DNA of 64,000 bases from Sphingopyxis sp. UBA6723 (GTDB lineage Bacteria; Pseudomonadota; Alphaproteobacteria; Sphingomonadales; Sphingomonadaceae): the NCBI RefSeq assembly GCF_002454115.1, contig NZ_DKIH01000006.1, positions 282,962-346,961 on the forward strand. Direction: 5' to 3'. The notes beneath the pieces are model-generated. The model did no database searches. It saw only the letters and a list, made by a program, of their open reading frames with translations, and was not told the DNA's origin. Of the stretch, positions 16,704-27,300 are shown one piece after another. Numbering within the stretch: the stretch's first letter is position 1; each line of letters opens with the position of its first letter. Both the position numbers and the translations under genes were made by a program.

Positions 16704-19700
16704 ATGGCGAAATTGTTGCGGCCTCTATGGCGCTACGCTGATTTTCAGGGTCGGTCGGATCGAAGTGAATTCTGGCTGTTCTTCAGCCTGTCAGCGCTTG
16801 TCTTCGTGCTCACTGTCTTCGGCTCGCTTTTCGACGCCCAGATAGGCAACGCCGTCGACCCAGCCGCCGACGCGCCACGTGCAGTTCTCGCTTATTTGCT
16901 GTGGTGGCTCGCAACCGCGGTGCCCTGGTTCGCGCTTCAGGTTCGCCGCTTCCGCGACATCGGACTGACTGGTTGGCTGGCGCTGATCAACGGCGTCGCC
17001 TACCTTGCGTTGCTCATAGCGCCGCCCATCGGTCTAGCGCTTTTTGCAGTGTCCCTGCTGCTGATGGTGCTCCCGAGCAAGCCTGTCGCCCGACACAGCG
17101 ATACGGTCAACGAGGACTCGCTCGATCGAGGACGCCGTCGGCTGCCATTCCCTCAAAAAGAGGCCGCGCAGGGTGCACCGGACGCGCCGTGCGCCACGGC
17201 ACCGCTCACAGGCACCGAGGTCGAGGCGCGCAGCGACGGCCGGTTCGTGGCAGGCGGATTCAGCTTTATGACCGAACGACAGGCGCGCGATTTCGCCGAA
17301 CAGCAACGCAGCCCTCTTCGCCCGCTTCCGTCGCATGCGCGTCTCGCCGATCGCGTCTCGGCCGAGCGTCCGGTCTCCGAACCGGCGGGTGATACGAGCG
17401 ATCCCGACGTTAAGCGCACCGCAGACGGGCGCTATGCGAGCGGTGGGCTGAGCTATTCGAGCTTTGAGCAGGCGCGCTCGGAGGCTGAGCGGCGGCGCAA
17501 GCCCGCTTTTCCCGCAGGGGCGCCGCGCCCCTCTACACTGCCTCCCGTAAGCTTGCCTTCCATGACCGAGGTCGTGCCAATTGAACCGACGGTCGTCGCC
17601 GAACCCGACAGCCCGGCGAGCACGCCCGCCCCGCCTTTCCCGGGCTGGCCCGAAGTGCATGAAACCGATGACGGTCGCTTTGCGTGCGCCGGCTATATAT
17701 TTACGACATTTGACCAGGCCCGGCACTATGCCGAAAGGCGGCACGGCGCCGCCACCCCTTCGATCCGTCCTCCCGAGCCAATTCCAACACAACAGCCAGA
17801 GCGAGCGATACATGCGGCGGCGGTGGCGCGTGAAAGCGAGCAGCCAGCGATGGGATTTCACAGCGCCCTCTCATCGCTCTTTTCTTCCAAGACGGCAGCG
17901 GAGACGGGTCGCCCTCGAACATCGGCCGGACGCAACGCCGCCCCCGAACGCTGGATTGCAAAGGCGACGACGGTGACAGTCGGCGACATCGATTTCGATG
18001 CCGAACTTCTCTACTTCGGTGCGCCGACCAAGCAGGAGGGTCGGCACCGCGCTCTCGTCGATCCCGCGCTTCCATTAGGGGCGTGGTCCGACCGCAATGG
18101 CAGCAGCCTCGGCTATTGGCCCCATTATAGCGAGATTCAGCCGGGCGCCCGGCGGGCCTATATCGAATGGCTGGCCGGCGGCAGGCGCGATCCGGCGACG
18201 CCGCTCGGCTATGTTTTCCTCTATTTCTACGGTCTGGAAAGGCGCCTCATCAAAGCGAAGGCGGCCGACGAATCTGACACCATTCTCTGCGAGTTGGATG
18301 CGCTCATGTCGGTTTATGGCGGCCATCATAGTTTTGCCGGATACGCCCGTTCGCTGATGGATGCCGCGCAGGTGCTGCACGGATCGGCCCCTGACAGTCT
18401 CACCGCATCGATCGATCCTCGTTATGGATGGGAAATACCGATGCCGGTCCGGCTCTACCTCGGCGAGAAAGTCGCTAACGGCGAGCCGATAGGTCCCGAG
18501 GATGCGCTTTGCTGGACGCTTGCGCATCCGCAGATCTGGCCCCGCACCGCAGCGAAACGCTGCTTCGACGACTTCAAAGCGCTCTGGCACCATGAATATG
18601 AGGCGCGCTTTCCGGGCGGTATCAAGGTCGCCAAACCCAAGACCCGGTTAAATTATCAATATCGCTCGGCAAGCAGCGAATTCAACGCCATCGAGTCGCT
18701 GGATCATCTTCCCGACATTGCAGCGATCAGTGCCCCCGTAGCCAAGTTCGAGCAGTTGCTCAACGACTGTACCGATGCGCTCGATCCGCTGAGCCGCTTC
18801 CTCGGCCGTCACCCAGCCGAGAAAGGCTCGGTGCTCGCTGCCGCGCTCGCCCCGATCCCGGTCCGATCACGCGATCCTTCGGGCCCTTATGCGCAGGTGC
18901 GAAGTCAGCTTGGCGAACGGATCGCAGGGACCGGCTTCGCACCTGTCAAGCTCGCGGAGATCCTTGACCTGTTGCTGGGCCCCGGCGCCCATGAGGCCAA
19001 GGAGAAAAGGCAAAATTATCAGAAGCGTCTCGGCGACATTCTGGATGCGATGGACGTCGGATTCGAACCCGACAAGCGTTTTGGACCGGCTCCGACGCTC
19101 GACGAGGATATGACGTTGTGCCTGTTCGCCGCCGCCCCGGGCGCGCCTGCGGCCGGCAGCGGCCGGTACGATGTTGCGCGAACGATGGTGGAAATTGCGG
19201 TTCTCGCAGCTCAGGCGGACAATCTGGTCGTCGAGGCCGAACTGGAATCGATCGTGCGCGATCTTGCAGCACTCAATGAACTCACGCCGGCGGAGCGCAC
19301 GCGGCTCGAGGCGCACATGCATGCGCTTGTCCACAACCCGCCTAAGCTCCGCGCCGCGACCAAGCGCGTTGCTGATCTCACTCCTGCCGACAAGGAAATG
19401 GTTCTGCAGTCGGTCATCAATGCCGTTCTTGCCGACCAGCGCGTGACCCCGACCGAGGTCCGCTTTCTCGAGGGGCTCTACAAATTGCTCGGGAAGCCGC
19501 AGGACGAAGTTTATTCGCGGCTCCATTCCGGGCCCGGCACGCCGTCACCGGCACCGGACAAGGCCGCGGCCCGCGTTTCGCGCGATATCGATGGCGACAA
19601 GCTCGCTCGCATTCGCGAAGAAACGGCCGCCGTCTCGACCATGCTCGCCTCGATCTTCCGCGAAGAGGAGCCAGAAACCGAACCGGAACCGGCAGCACCG

Positions 19701-19964
19701 CCGCAGGCCGAAGTACAAGCGCTGTTCGCCGGGCTCGATGCTCCGCATAGCCATCTTCTTATGGCGCTCATCGAGACGCCCCTTGAAGCCGATGCCTTTG
19801 CCTCGCTCTGTAAGCGCGAGAAGCTCCTTCCCGGCGGTGCGATTGAGACGATCAACGATTGGGCGTTCGATATCCTCGACGAGGTCGCGATCGAAGATGA
19901 GGACATCTACTGCCTGCAGCCACATATTCTAGCCATCCTCAAAGGAATGATCCAAAAGCCATGA
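16704..19964 (+). CDS. DUF805 - repeat region - TerB-N/TerB - TerB-C protein, first gene of the defence-like cassette
   Basis: 1086 residues from the ATG at 16704. Residues 1-130 are a DUF805 membrane domain (LLRPLWRYADFQGRSDRSEF, several hydrophobic helices, RRFRDIGLTGWLALI). Residues about 170-345 carry three imperfect repeats with the core DGRF/Y-x-x-x-G-x-x-F/Y-x-x-x-x-Q-A-R-x-x-A-E. From about 415 comes a TerB-N domain (VGDIDFDAELLYFG, LGYVFLYFYGLERRLI), at about 825-945 a TerB metal-binding-type helical domain (VEIAVLAAQADNLVVEAELE, AVLADQRVTPTEVRFLEGLY), then a TerB-C-like end. The N-terminus would anchor the protein in the inner membrane. It overlaps the next gene by 4 bases. TerB-N/TerB-C proteins have been linked by comparative genomics to ATP-dependent DNA-processing operons (recalled, not searched). 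Confidence 0.85.
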   Translation: MAKLLRPLWRYADFQGRSDRSEFWLFFSLSALVFVLTVFGSLFDAQIGNAVDPAADAPRAVLAYLLWWLATAVPWFALQVRRFRDIGLTGWLALINGVAYLALLIAPPIGLALFAVSLLLMVLPSKPVARHSDTVNEDSLDRGRRRLPFPQKEAAQGAPDAPCATAPLTGTEVEARSDGRFVAGGFSFMTERQARDFAEQQRSPLRPLPSHARLADRVSAERPVSEPAGDTSDPDVKRTADGRYASGGLSYSSFEQARSEAERRRKPAFPAGAPRPSTLPPVSLPSMTEVVPIEPTVVAEPDSPASTPAPPFPGWPEVHETDDGRFACAGYIFTTFDQARHYAERRHGAATPSIRPPEPIPTQQPERAIHAAAVARESEQPAMGFHSALSSLFSSKTAAETGRPRTSAGRNAAPERWIAKATTVTVGDIDFDAELLYFGAPTKQEGRHRALVDPALPLGAWSDRNGSSLGYWPHYSEIQPGARRAYIEWLAGGRRDPATPLGYVFLYFYGLERRLIKAKAADESDTILCELDALMSVYGGHHSFAGYARSLMDAAQVLHGSAPDSLTASIDPRYGWEIPMPVRLYLGEKVANGEPIGPEDALCWTLAHPQIWPRTAAKRCFDDFKALWHHEYEARFPGGIKVAKPKTRLNYQYRSASSEFNAIESLDHLPDIAAISAPVAKFEQLLNDCTDALDPLSRFLGRHPAEKGSVLAAALAPIPVRSRDPSGPYAQVRSQLGERIAGTGFAPVKLAEILDLLLGPGAHEAKEKRQNYQKRLGDILDAMDVGFEPDKRFGPAPTLDEDMTLCLFAAAPGAPAAGSGRYDVARTMVEIAVLAAQADNLVVEAELESIVRDLAALNELTPAERTRLEAHMHALVHNPPKLRAATKRVADLTPADKEMVLQSVINAVLADQRVTPTEVRFLEGLYKLLGKPQDEVYSRLHSGPGTPSPAPDKAAARVSRDIDGDKLARIREETAAVSTMLASIFREEEPETEPEPAAPPQAEVQALFAGLDAPHSHLLMALIETPLEADAFASLCKREKLLPGGAIETINDWAFDILDEVAIEDEDIYCLQPHILAILKGMIQKP

Positions 19965-21265
19965 CTCAGCCCGCACAGGTGAAGCCCCGCGAACGCGACA
20001 CCATCGTCCAGGCGCTGGCCGCCGGCGTCGTTCCGCGCGTCGGCCTCCAGCATATCCAGGTCGGCCGCGCGATCGAGGTCGGCGCGCTCGTCAAGGACAT
20101 CGACCGGATCGCCGACGGCGGCTCGTCGGTGCGGTTCATCATCGGCGAATATGGCGCGGGCAAGACCTTCTTCCTGAGCCTCGTCCGGCTGATCGCGCTC
20201 GAGCGGCGATGCGTTACTATTCACGCCGACCTCGCCCCCGACCGCCGCATCCATGCGACGGGCGGGCAGGCCCGCGGTCTTTATGCCGAGGCGGTGCGGC
20301 ACATGGCAACCCGGACCAAAGCCGATGGCGGCGCGCTGTCAAGTGTCGTCGAACGCTTCATCAGCGAATGCGTCAAGGAGGCCGAGACCGGAGGCGGGAC
20401 GGTCGAGCAAGCCATCCACACGCGCCTCGGCGAGATCCAGGACCTTGTTGGAGGCCATGATTTCGCGCAGGTCCTCAAATGCTATTGGCGCGGGAGCGAA
20501 GCCGGTGACGACGCCCTCAAGGCGGCAGCGCTGCGTTGGCTGCGCGCCGAATATCCGACAAAGACCGAGGCGCGGCAGGCGCTCGGGGTGCGCTCGATCA
20601 TCGACGACGCCGATGTCTATGACAGCCTGAAACTTCTCGCGAAATTCGTGCGGCTGGCGGGCTATTCGGGTCTTGTCGTCGTGTTCGACGAGATGGTGAA
20701 CATCTACAAGCTGCAAAGCGCTCAGGCCCGCAACCAGAATTTCGAGCAGATCCTGCGGATCGTCAACGACATGCTGCAGGGCAGCTCGGAAGGTCTCGGC
20801 TTCATCTTCGGCGGCACTCCCGAATTTCTGATGGACAGCCGGCGCGGGCTTTACAGCTATGAAGCGCTCCAGTCGCGGCTCGCCGAAAATCAGTTTGCGG
20901 CGCAGGGCCTCGTCGACATGACGGGGCCCGTTATCCGGCTCCAGAATCTGTCCCCCGAGGATTTCCTCGTGCTGCTCGGCAATATCCGGTCGGTCTTCGC
21001 GCTTGGCGATGTTTCACAATATCTCGTTCCCGATGCGGCGCTCGCTGCCTTCATGGAGCATTGCAACAAGCGGATCGGCGAGGCGTATTTCCGGACCCCG
21101 CGCAACACGATCAAGGCGTTCGTGCAGTTTCTGGCCGTTCTCGAACAGAATCCGGGCGCTGAATGGACGCAGCTTCTTGGTGCGATCGCGCTCGAGCAGG
21201 ACGATGGAGCAGCCGAAGAGGCTATCGCGGCTGAAGACGACGGCCTTGCCGACTTCACTCTCTGA
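19961..21265 (+). CDS. BrxD-like P-loop ATPase (BREX-type ATP-binding protein)
   Basis: 434 residues. The N-terminus runs to Walker A FIIGEYGAGKTFFLSLVRLI (about residue 61) and Walker B LVVVFDEMVNIY (about 237), with GFIFGGTPEFLMDSRRGLYS and a basic C-terminal region of the AAA/DUF2791 type. This family includes BrxD of some BREX systems and the ATPases that sit with an Lhr/BrxHI helicase in TerB-N/TerB-C operons. It follows the TerB gene with an ATGA overlap and overlaps the helicase gene, so the three are probably made together. No methylase, BrxL or PglZ gene accompanies it, so this is not a complete BREX system. Confidence 0.85.
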   Translation: MTQPAQVKPRERDTIVQALAAGVVPRVGLQHIQVGRAIEVGALVKDIDRIADGGSSVRFIIGEYGAGKTFFLSLVRLIALERRCVTIHADLAPDRRIHATGGQARGLYAEAVRHMATRTKADGGALSSVVERFISECVKEAETGGGTVEQAIHTRLGEIQDLVGGHDFAQVLKCYWRGSEAGDDALKAAALRWLRAEYPTKTEARQALGVRSIIDDADVYDSLKLLAKFVRLAGYSGLVVVFDEMVNIYKLQSAQARNQNFEQILRIVNDMLQGSSEGLGFIFGGTPEFLMDSRRGLYSYEALQSRLAENQFAAQGLVDMTGPVIRLQNLSPEDFLVLLGNIRSVFALGDVSQYLVPDAALAAFMEHCNKRIGEAYFRTPRNTIKAFVQFLAVLEQNPGAEWTQLLGAIALEQDDGAAEEAIAAEDDGLADFTL

Positions 21266-23456
21266 CCATGCCGCAGCGTTCGACCGACTGCATCCGCAGG
21301 TCCAGCGCTGGGTGCGTGCGCAGGGCTGGTCGCAGCTGCGCGAAGTCCAGACGCGCGCTATCACGGCCATTGGGGGTCACCGCCGCGACGTCCTCATCGC
21401 GGCGACGACTGCCGCTGGAAAGACGGAGGCGGCCTTCCTGCCGCTTCTCGGCGCGGCCGCTGCACGGCAGGATCGCGGGGTCGCAATCCTCTATGTCGCG
21501 CCGCTGAAAGCCCTCATCAACGACCAGCATAAAAGGCTGGAAGGCCTCTGCGCGGATCTCGAAATCGGGCTGACGCGCTGGCATGGCGACGCCCCCCAAG
21601 GCCCGAAGACGCGGCTACTGAAGTCACCTGAGGGTGTTGTGCTCATCACGCCTGAATCTATCGAGGCGATGTTCGTGCGACGACCCGCGAGCGTCGAGGC
21701 CCTGTTTGGGCGGCTCGACGCGATTGTGATCGACGAACTCCATGCGTTTCTTCAGGGCCCGCGCGGGCTGCATCTGTGGAGCCTGTTGCATCGGATCGAC
21801 GCCATTTCGCATAGCCGCGCGCGCCGCATCGGCCTGTCGGCAACGCTTGGAGACAAACAGCATGCGGCCGAGTGGCTCGCCGGCGAGGGCCCGCAACCCG
21901 AGATTATCGCGGTCGACGGCGGCGGCGCACCGCTAAAGCTCCAGGTGCGTGCCGTCGTCGAGCCGCCCGAGACCAGCCCGCCAACAGCAGACCTTGAGGC
22001 TCGCAGTGCGCTAGCCGAGATCGCGCGTCACGCGCACGAGATCCTGCGCGGCAAGAACAACCTGTTCTTTGCCGGCTCGCGCGCCAATGTCGAAGCACTC
22101 GCCGACCGCCTCAGGACCTTGTCCGAAGACGGCGGCGTGCCAAACGAGTTTTTCCCGCACCATGGAAGCCTTGCCAAGGAATTGCGCGAAGAGGTTGAGG
22201 CGCGCCTCAAGGAGGATCGCCTCCCCACCACTGCCGTTGCCACGACGACGCTTGAACTCGGCATCGATATCGGGTCGGTCCACAGCGTTGCCCAGCTCGG
22301 GGCACCGCGCTCGCTCGCTTCGCTGCGTCAACGGCTTGGCCGGTCCGGGCGGCGGGAAGGCAGCGCCGCCATTTTCCGGGGTTATATCCGCGAGCCCTAT
22401 CTGGCAGCCGACGCCGATCCGCTCGATCGGCTCCATCTTCCGGTCGCGCAATCGGTCGCGGCGTTGCATTTGCTTGCCGAGCGCTTCGTGGAGCCGCCGT
22501 CGGGCGACCCTGCCCTGCTCTCCGTCACCGTCCACCAGCTCCTGTCGCGCATTGCAGAGCGCGGCGCGCAGCGCGCCGATCAACTCTACAGGGCGATCGG
22601 CCGCGACGGACCGTTCGCGGCGATCGAACCCGGCGATTTCGCGGATTTGCTGCGCGGGCTTGGCGGCGGCGAAGAGCCGATGCTCGAACAGGCGCCCGAC
22701 GGGTCGTTGATGCTCGGGCCACTTGGCGAACGGCTCACCGCCTCGCGCGACTTTTACGCCAACTTCAAAACGGACGAAGAGTGGCGCCTCGTCAATCAGG
22801 GCCGGGCGCTTGGCACGCTGCCGATCGTCAATGCGCTCGCCGTCGGAAGCATCCTGTCCTTCGCCGGGCGCCGGTGGCGCGCGGTCGCGATCGACGACCC
22901 AGCGAAAGTCGTCGAGGTCGTCGCGCATCGCGCGGGGCGGATCCCCAAATTCGATCGCGTGTCGGGGGAACCGATCCACGATCGGCTCGCGGGTGCGATC
23001 CGCGACGCCCTCGTCGCATCCGACATGCCAGCCTATCTCGACCCCGTCGCTGCCCAGTTGCTCGCGGAAGGGCGCGACATGTTCGCAGCCCTCGACCTCG
23101 CGAGAACGCCGCTGATCGCGGCCGGCAAGGATACGCATCTCATGACCTGGCGTGGCAGCGTCGCCAACGGCCTGTTCGCCGTGCTGCTCGGATCGGTCGG
23201 ATTCGAATGCGAAACGTTCGACGTCGGGGTGACGCTCCTCGGCACGCCTTCAGACGAGGCGGCCCATGTGCTCGGGGCGCTCGACGGTTGCCCGCCGATC
23301 GAGACCCTTGGCCGGTTCGTCTCCAATCTCGCCCATGAAAAATATGACGATTATATCCCGGAGGATCTGCTCCGCCGCTTCTGGGTCAAGCGCCATGCGC
23401 ATCTCGAAACCGACGTAGCCGACATGATCCGCCGCATCGCGCTGGCGCTGTCATGA
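21204..23456 (+). CDS. Lhr/BrxHI-like SF2 DNA helicase
   Basis: 750 residues if started at the ATG at 21204, which has an AGGA seven bases upstream; a TTG at 21246 is the other candidate. Either way it overlaps the ATPase gene. Motifs in order: Q-motif region LREVQTRAI, Walker A AATTAAGKTEAAFLP, DELH box VIDELHAFLQGPRG, SAT motif GLSATLGD, GIDIGSVHSV, and arginine-finger motif LRQRLGRSGRREG. The region after the two RecA domains is long (about 300 residues), as in Lhr-type helicases. It would move along DNA or DNA-RNA using ATP. Together with BrxD-like it forms the conserved ATPase-helicase pair. Confidence 0.87.
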   Translation: MEQPKRLSRLKTTALPTSLSDHAAAFDRLHPQVQRWVRAQGWSQLREVQTRAITAIGGHRRDVLIAATTAAGKTEAAFLPLLGAAAARQDRGVAILYVAPLKALINDQHKRLEGLCADLEIGLTRWHGDAPQGPKTRLLKSPEGVVLITPESIEAMFVRRPASVEALFGRLDAIVIDELHAFLQGPRGLHLWSLLHRIDAISHSRARRIGLSATLGDKQHAAEWLAGEGPQPEIIAVDGGGAPLKLQVRAVVEPPETSPPTADLEARSALAEIARHAHEILRGKNNLFFAGSRANVEALADRLRTLSEDGGVPNEFFPHHGSLAKELREEVEARLKEDRLPTTAVATTTLELGIDIGSVHSVAQLGAPRSLASLRQRLGRSGRREGSAAIFRGYIREPYLAADADPLDRLHLPVAQSVAALHLLAERFVEPPSGDPALLSVTVHQLLSRIAERGAQRADQLYRAIGRDGPFAAIEPGDFADLLRGLGGGEEPMLEQAPDGSLMLGPLGERLTASRDFYANFKTDEEWRLVNQGRALGTLPIVNALAVGSILSFAGRRWRAVAIDDPAKVVEVVAHRAGRIPKFDRVSGEPIHDRLAGAIRDALVASDMPAYLDPVAAQLLAEGRDMFAALDLARTPLIAAGKDTHLMTWRGSVANGLFAVLLGSVGFECETFDVGVTLLGTPSDEAAHVLGALDGCPPIETLGRFVSNLAHEKYDDYIPEDLLRRFWVKRHAHLETDVADMIRRIALALS

Positions 23457-23503
23457 GCATCGCCCCATCATTTGCCCTTATGTAACAAAGGACAGAGGTT
23501 CAT

Positions 23504-24280
23504 ATGCTTCAGATACTCGAACTGGTTCGCGAGAGATTCGGCGCAAGCGTTCCGCACGCGCCGTCGCCGCAAGGCTTTGCGCCCCGCCTGCCGCATGAAG
23601 ATTCCGATGAAGCACCCGCCGATTTTGCGGCAATGCGCGAACTCGCAGGCGACAGCGTCAATGGCCTGACGATCATCATCGCCTATCGCGACGCGAAGGG
23701 AGCCGCGTCGCTGCGACAGGTCAGCTGCATCCGCATCGAAACCGGCCAGGGCAAGCGCTATCTGCGGGCCTTTTGCCATCATCGCCGCGCGCAGCGTGTC
23801 TTTTTGATGACGCGCATCGATGCCGTCCACGACGCAGAGACGGGCGAGGAACTGGCCGGCGGCACCGACTATTTTGCGCCGTTCGCCGACGACCGGATTT
23901 CGGCGAGCCCGCTCGGCTGGGGCCTGTCGCCGGTGCAGCGTGCCGACCTCGGCGCCGGCCTGACCGCCCTCATTTTCCTGTCGCGATGCGACGGGCATGT
24001 CGACGCCGCCGAGAATGACGAGATCGATACCTTCACCGCGTCCTGGTGGATCCGTGCCGAAATCCACGCGCCATTTCCCGAGGCCGACATTTCGGCTCAT
24101 ATCCGGCGCATGGCGCCGGACGTCGAGGCCTTCGTCCTCGCGGCGCAGCGCATCCGCGCCTCGGCTGCGCTGCGGCCGATCGTGGCGGGCTATGCGAAGC
24201 GGGTGATCGAGGCCGACGGCCGGATTGCGCCCGAAGAACATCATTGGATCGCGCGCTATATCGACTGGATGACGAACTAG
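23504..24280 (+). CDS. WYL-like domain fused to a TerB domain
   Basis: 258 residues; AAAGGACAGAGG precedes the ATG. Residues about 45-115 resemble a WYL domain (IIAYRDAKGAASLRQVSCIR, KRYLRAFCHHRRAQRVFLMT), a ligand-sensing module often found in defence regulators. Residues about 150-255 are TerB-like: FLSRCDGHVDAAENDEID and RVIEADGRIAPEEHHWIARY carry the paired acidic motifs of TerB. There is no HTH, so it is a sensor or scaffold rather than a classic WYL repressor. It stands 47 bases after the helicase and 90 before the SF1 helicase. Confidence 0.78.
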   Translation: MLQILELVRERFGASVPHAPSPQGFAPRLPHEDSDEAPADFAAMRELAGDSVNGLTIIIAYRDAKGAASLRQVSCIRIETGQGKRYLRAFCHHRRAQRVFLMTRIDAVHDAETGEELAGGTDYFAPFADDRISASPLGWGLSPVQRADLGAGLTALIFLSRCDGHVDAAENDEIDTFTASWWIRAEIHAPFPEADISAHIRRMAPDVEAFVLAAQRIRASAALRPIVAGYAKRVIEADGRIAPEEHHWIARYIDWMTN

Positions 24281-24370
24281 AAATTCATCGGTCCGCCTTC
24301 ACAAGGAGCGACCGCGCGTCGCAAAGCGCCTTCGCCCCTCTAACACCGGAAACGAAACTAAGTCGCCGAG

Positions 24371-27300
24371 ATGTCTTTCAAGAACCGTCCCTATGCTCAG
24401 TCCGGCATCGCCGAACTCGAAACGCTCGCCGGCAAGGATGCGACCACCGACGCGCTTATTCTCGCCGAACTGCGTCACCGCAATACAGCGCGCGCCGTTC
24501 GGTTGCGCGACCAACTGACCGCGGCCCAAAAAACGCCAAAGGCCCGCGCGACGAAGATTACCCAGCCGTTGCCGAAGCCTGCGCCAGCCCCGGGGACGCT
24601 CCGCCCGCAGACAAGGCAGGCGGCGCGCGCCAGCGTCCGCCCTGATGCCCCGATGCCGGCTGCGGCGGCACCGCCCATCGTGCCCCTGCCCGAGCGAGCC
24701 GACCAGTCGAACCGGCCGGTCGACATATTGGAGGCCTGGACCGCGCTCGAAGTTCTTTCTCCGACCACCTACCGGCGCCCCGCCGATCTTGCAGGCGACA
24801 TCAAGAGAATCGCGCGCCTTGATCGCGGCCTTCCATGGGAGGGCGGGGCAAAAGGTCCGCCTGGAAAGCGGCTCTATTACCAGATCGTTCTCGGATCGAT
24901 CGACATGGCGGGCGCGATAGACCACCTGCTCCAGCGCTTCGGCGATGGGCGTGCCGAGCGCCCGCAGGCTCGAGGCGAAACGCCGCTCGCGGTCGTCATC
25001 GTCGATCGTGACGGCCGACCGATCTACGAGGCTTGCGCCACATTGTCGAGTTTCGGCTGGGGATTGCCTGTCATCTTGCGCGAAGGTCCGGCCGCGCTTG
25101 CACGATGGCCGGTCGAGGAGGAGCGCATTCGCGAAACCCTGCACAAGCGCCTGTGCCGGGAAGGCGCCGACGGAAAACCCCTTCCGCTCGACGAAAGAGC
25201 CATCCGCGCCGCCTATGAATGGCTGACGGCCGAATATGCCATCGACCCGGCACTTCTTCGTCCGCCAAGCTTCGCGGTCCGCAGCCTCGTCCCGTTCAAG
25301 TCAAATGACCCGCCCGATGCGCTGCTCCTCAACAGCTTTTTTCTGAAAGACCTCGGGGCAGCGAGCAAGCTGTGCGCCGGCCGTGATGCACCCGAATTGC
25401 TGCTGCGCTACCTCGGCGCAAAAGTTCCCGCAGAGCGGCGCGATCTCAAGCACGACACCGCTGCAATCGAACAGGCTGTTGCTCCTGCCTCCTTTCCAGC
25501 CGGGCGGTGGCCGGGGCCCGGCCGCCACCCGCTGGTCCTGATACAGCAGGCTGCGGTAAACCTCGCCGCCGCGACAGCGGCAGGTGAGATATTGGCCGTC
25601 AACGGCCCGCCGGGCACGGGAAAAACGACGCTGCTTCGCGATGTCGTCGCGGGTCTCGTGACGGAAAGAGCGAGCGTGATGGCTGGATTTGCGGATCCTG
25701 AGCAGGCCTTCACGGCGTCAGGCGAAACGCTGAAGGCTGGTGCGGCGTGGATTCATCTCTACCGCCTCGATCCGCGCCTCAAGGGCTTCGAGATGCTCGT
25801 CGCCTCGTCGAACAACAAAGCGGTCGAAAATGTCAGCGGCGAGCTGCCCGCGAAAGGCGCCATCGCCACGGATTCAGAGATGCGATATTTAGAACCCATT
25901 GCCCAAAAGATGGTCGGCGCGCCGAGTTGGGGGTTGATCGCCGCGGTTCTCGGCAATTCATCCAATCGTTATGCGTTCAAGGATGATTTCTGGTGGAACG
26001 CGGACAATGGTCTGTTCGCTTACCTGAAGGCGGTTGATGGCCGGGAAGTCGAGATCGACGAGCCCGGCAAGCCGTCACGACCACCCCATATCGTCACCGC
26101 GCTCGATCCGCCGCGCAGCCGGCGCGAGGCACTTGGCAATTGGCGGCAGAAGCGCGAGCACTTCCGTCAGCTTGAAAAACGCGTCAACGACACGCTCGCG
26201 CAAATCGAGCTTCTGCGCGTGCGCGGCATCCATCTCCCGCTTGTCGAGCAACGCTTCGAGGCAGCAGAAAAGCATGGCACCGATCGGCCAGGCTGGTTCC
26301 ACCGCCTCTTCGGCACTCGCCGGTATCGGGACTGGAAAACCGATCACGCTCCGCTTTCCTACGCGCTCGTCGAGGCGTGCCAGATCGCGTCGCAGGAAAA
26401 ATTATGGCCGGAAGGCAAGTCTCTGAAACTCGGCCGCTCGCCCTGGCTCGGATTTGGCGCCACAAAACAGGCGGCCGCTTTTCGCCAGCGGCTCGCGCCG
26501 ATGGCGACCGAATGGCGGCGCGACAAGCGAGCGCGTGCGGCCGATATCATCGACGAGGAGTTTTTCGAAAATGGCCACACAATCGTTCAGAAAGCGGCGC
26601 CCTGGCTGACCGAGGCTGAGCATCGCGAACGCGATGCGTTGTTCGAAGCGGCAATGGATCTCCACCGGGCCTTCCTCGATGCTGCGGCCAAACCGCTTCG
26701 CCACAATCTCGGCCTCGCGATGCAAGTCCTGGATGGAAAGGGTCTCGGTTCACCCGCGCGCGACGCGGTAATTCCGGATATCTGGTCGAGCCTGTTTCTC
26801 GTTGTGCCGGCGGTCTCGACGACTTTCGCCTCGGTCACCGCGATGCTCGGAAAGCTCCCGCCCCAATCGCTCGGCTGGCTTCTCATCGACGAGGCTGGTC
26901 AGGCGGCGCCTCAGCAAGCGGTCGGCGCGCTCCTGCGTGCGAACCATGCGATTGTGGTTGGCGATCCGATCCAGGTACCGCCAGTCGTGATGCTTCCCGA
27001 TTGCCTTGTCGGCGCCATTTGTCGCAGTTTCGGGGTCGATGCCGAACGCTTCAGCGCGCCGGCCGCATCGGTCCAGACCCTCGCCGACGATGCCACCGCC
27101 TGGTTCGCCGAATTCCCGGCCGGCGCCGGCAGCCGGACGGTCGGGGTACCACTGCTCGTGCACCGCCGCTGCTCGGAACCGATGTTCAAGATCGCCAACA
27201 GCGTCGCCTATGAAAATCTCATGGTGCAGGCGAAGGCCCCCCGCAATTCGGCGATTCGCGCTTGCCTTGGCCCGTCGCGCTGGATCGATGTCCAAGGTTC

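Noticed and set aside
22011..23138. Long minus-strand ORF inside the Lhr/BrxHI-like helicase gene
   Set aside because: It is a high-GC shadow of a gene with clear helicase motifs and has no recognisable domain.
16704..23456. A complete BREX system
   Set aside because: BrxD-like ATPase and BrxHI-like helicase are present, but no PglX methylase, PglZ, BrxL or BrxA/B genes occur in the window.
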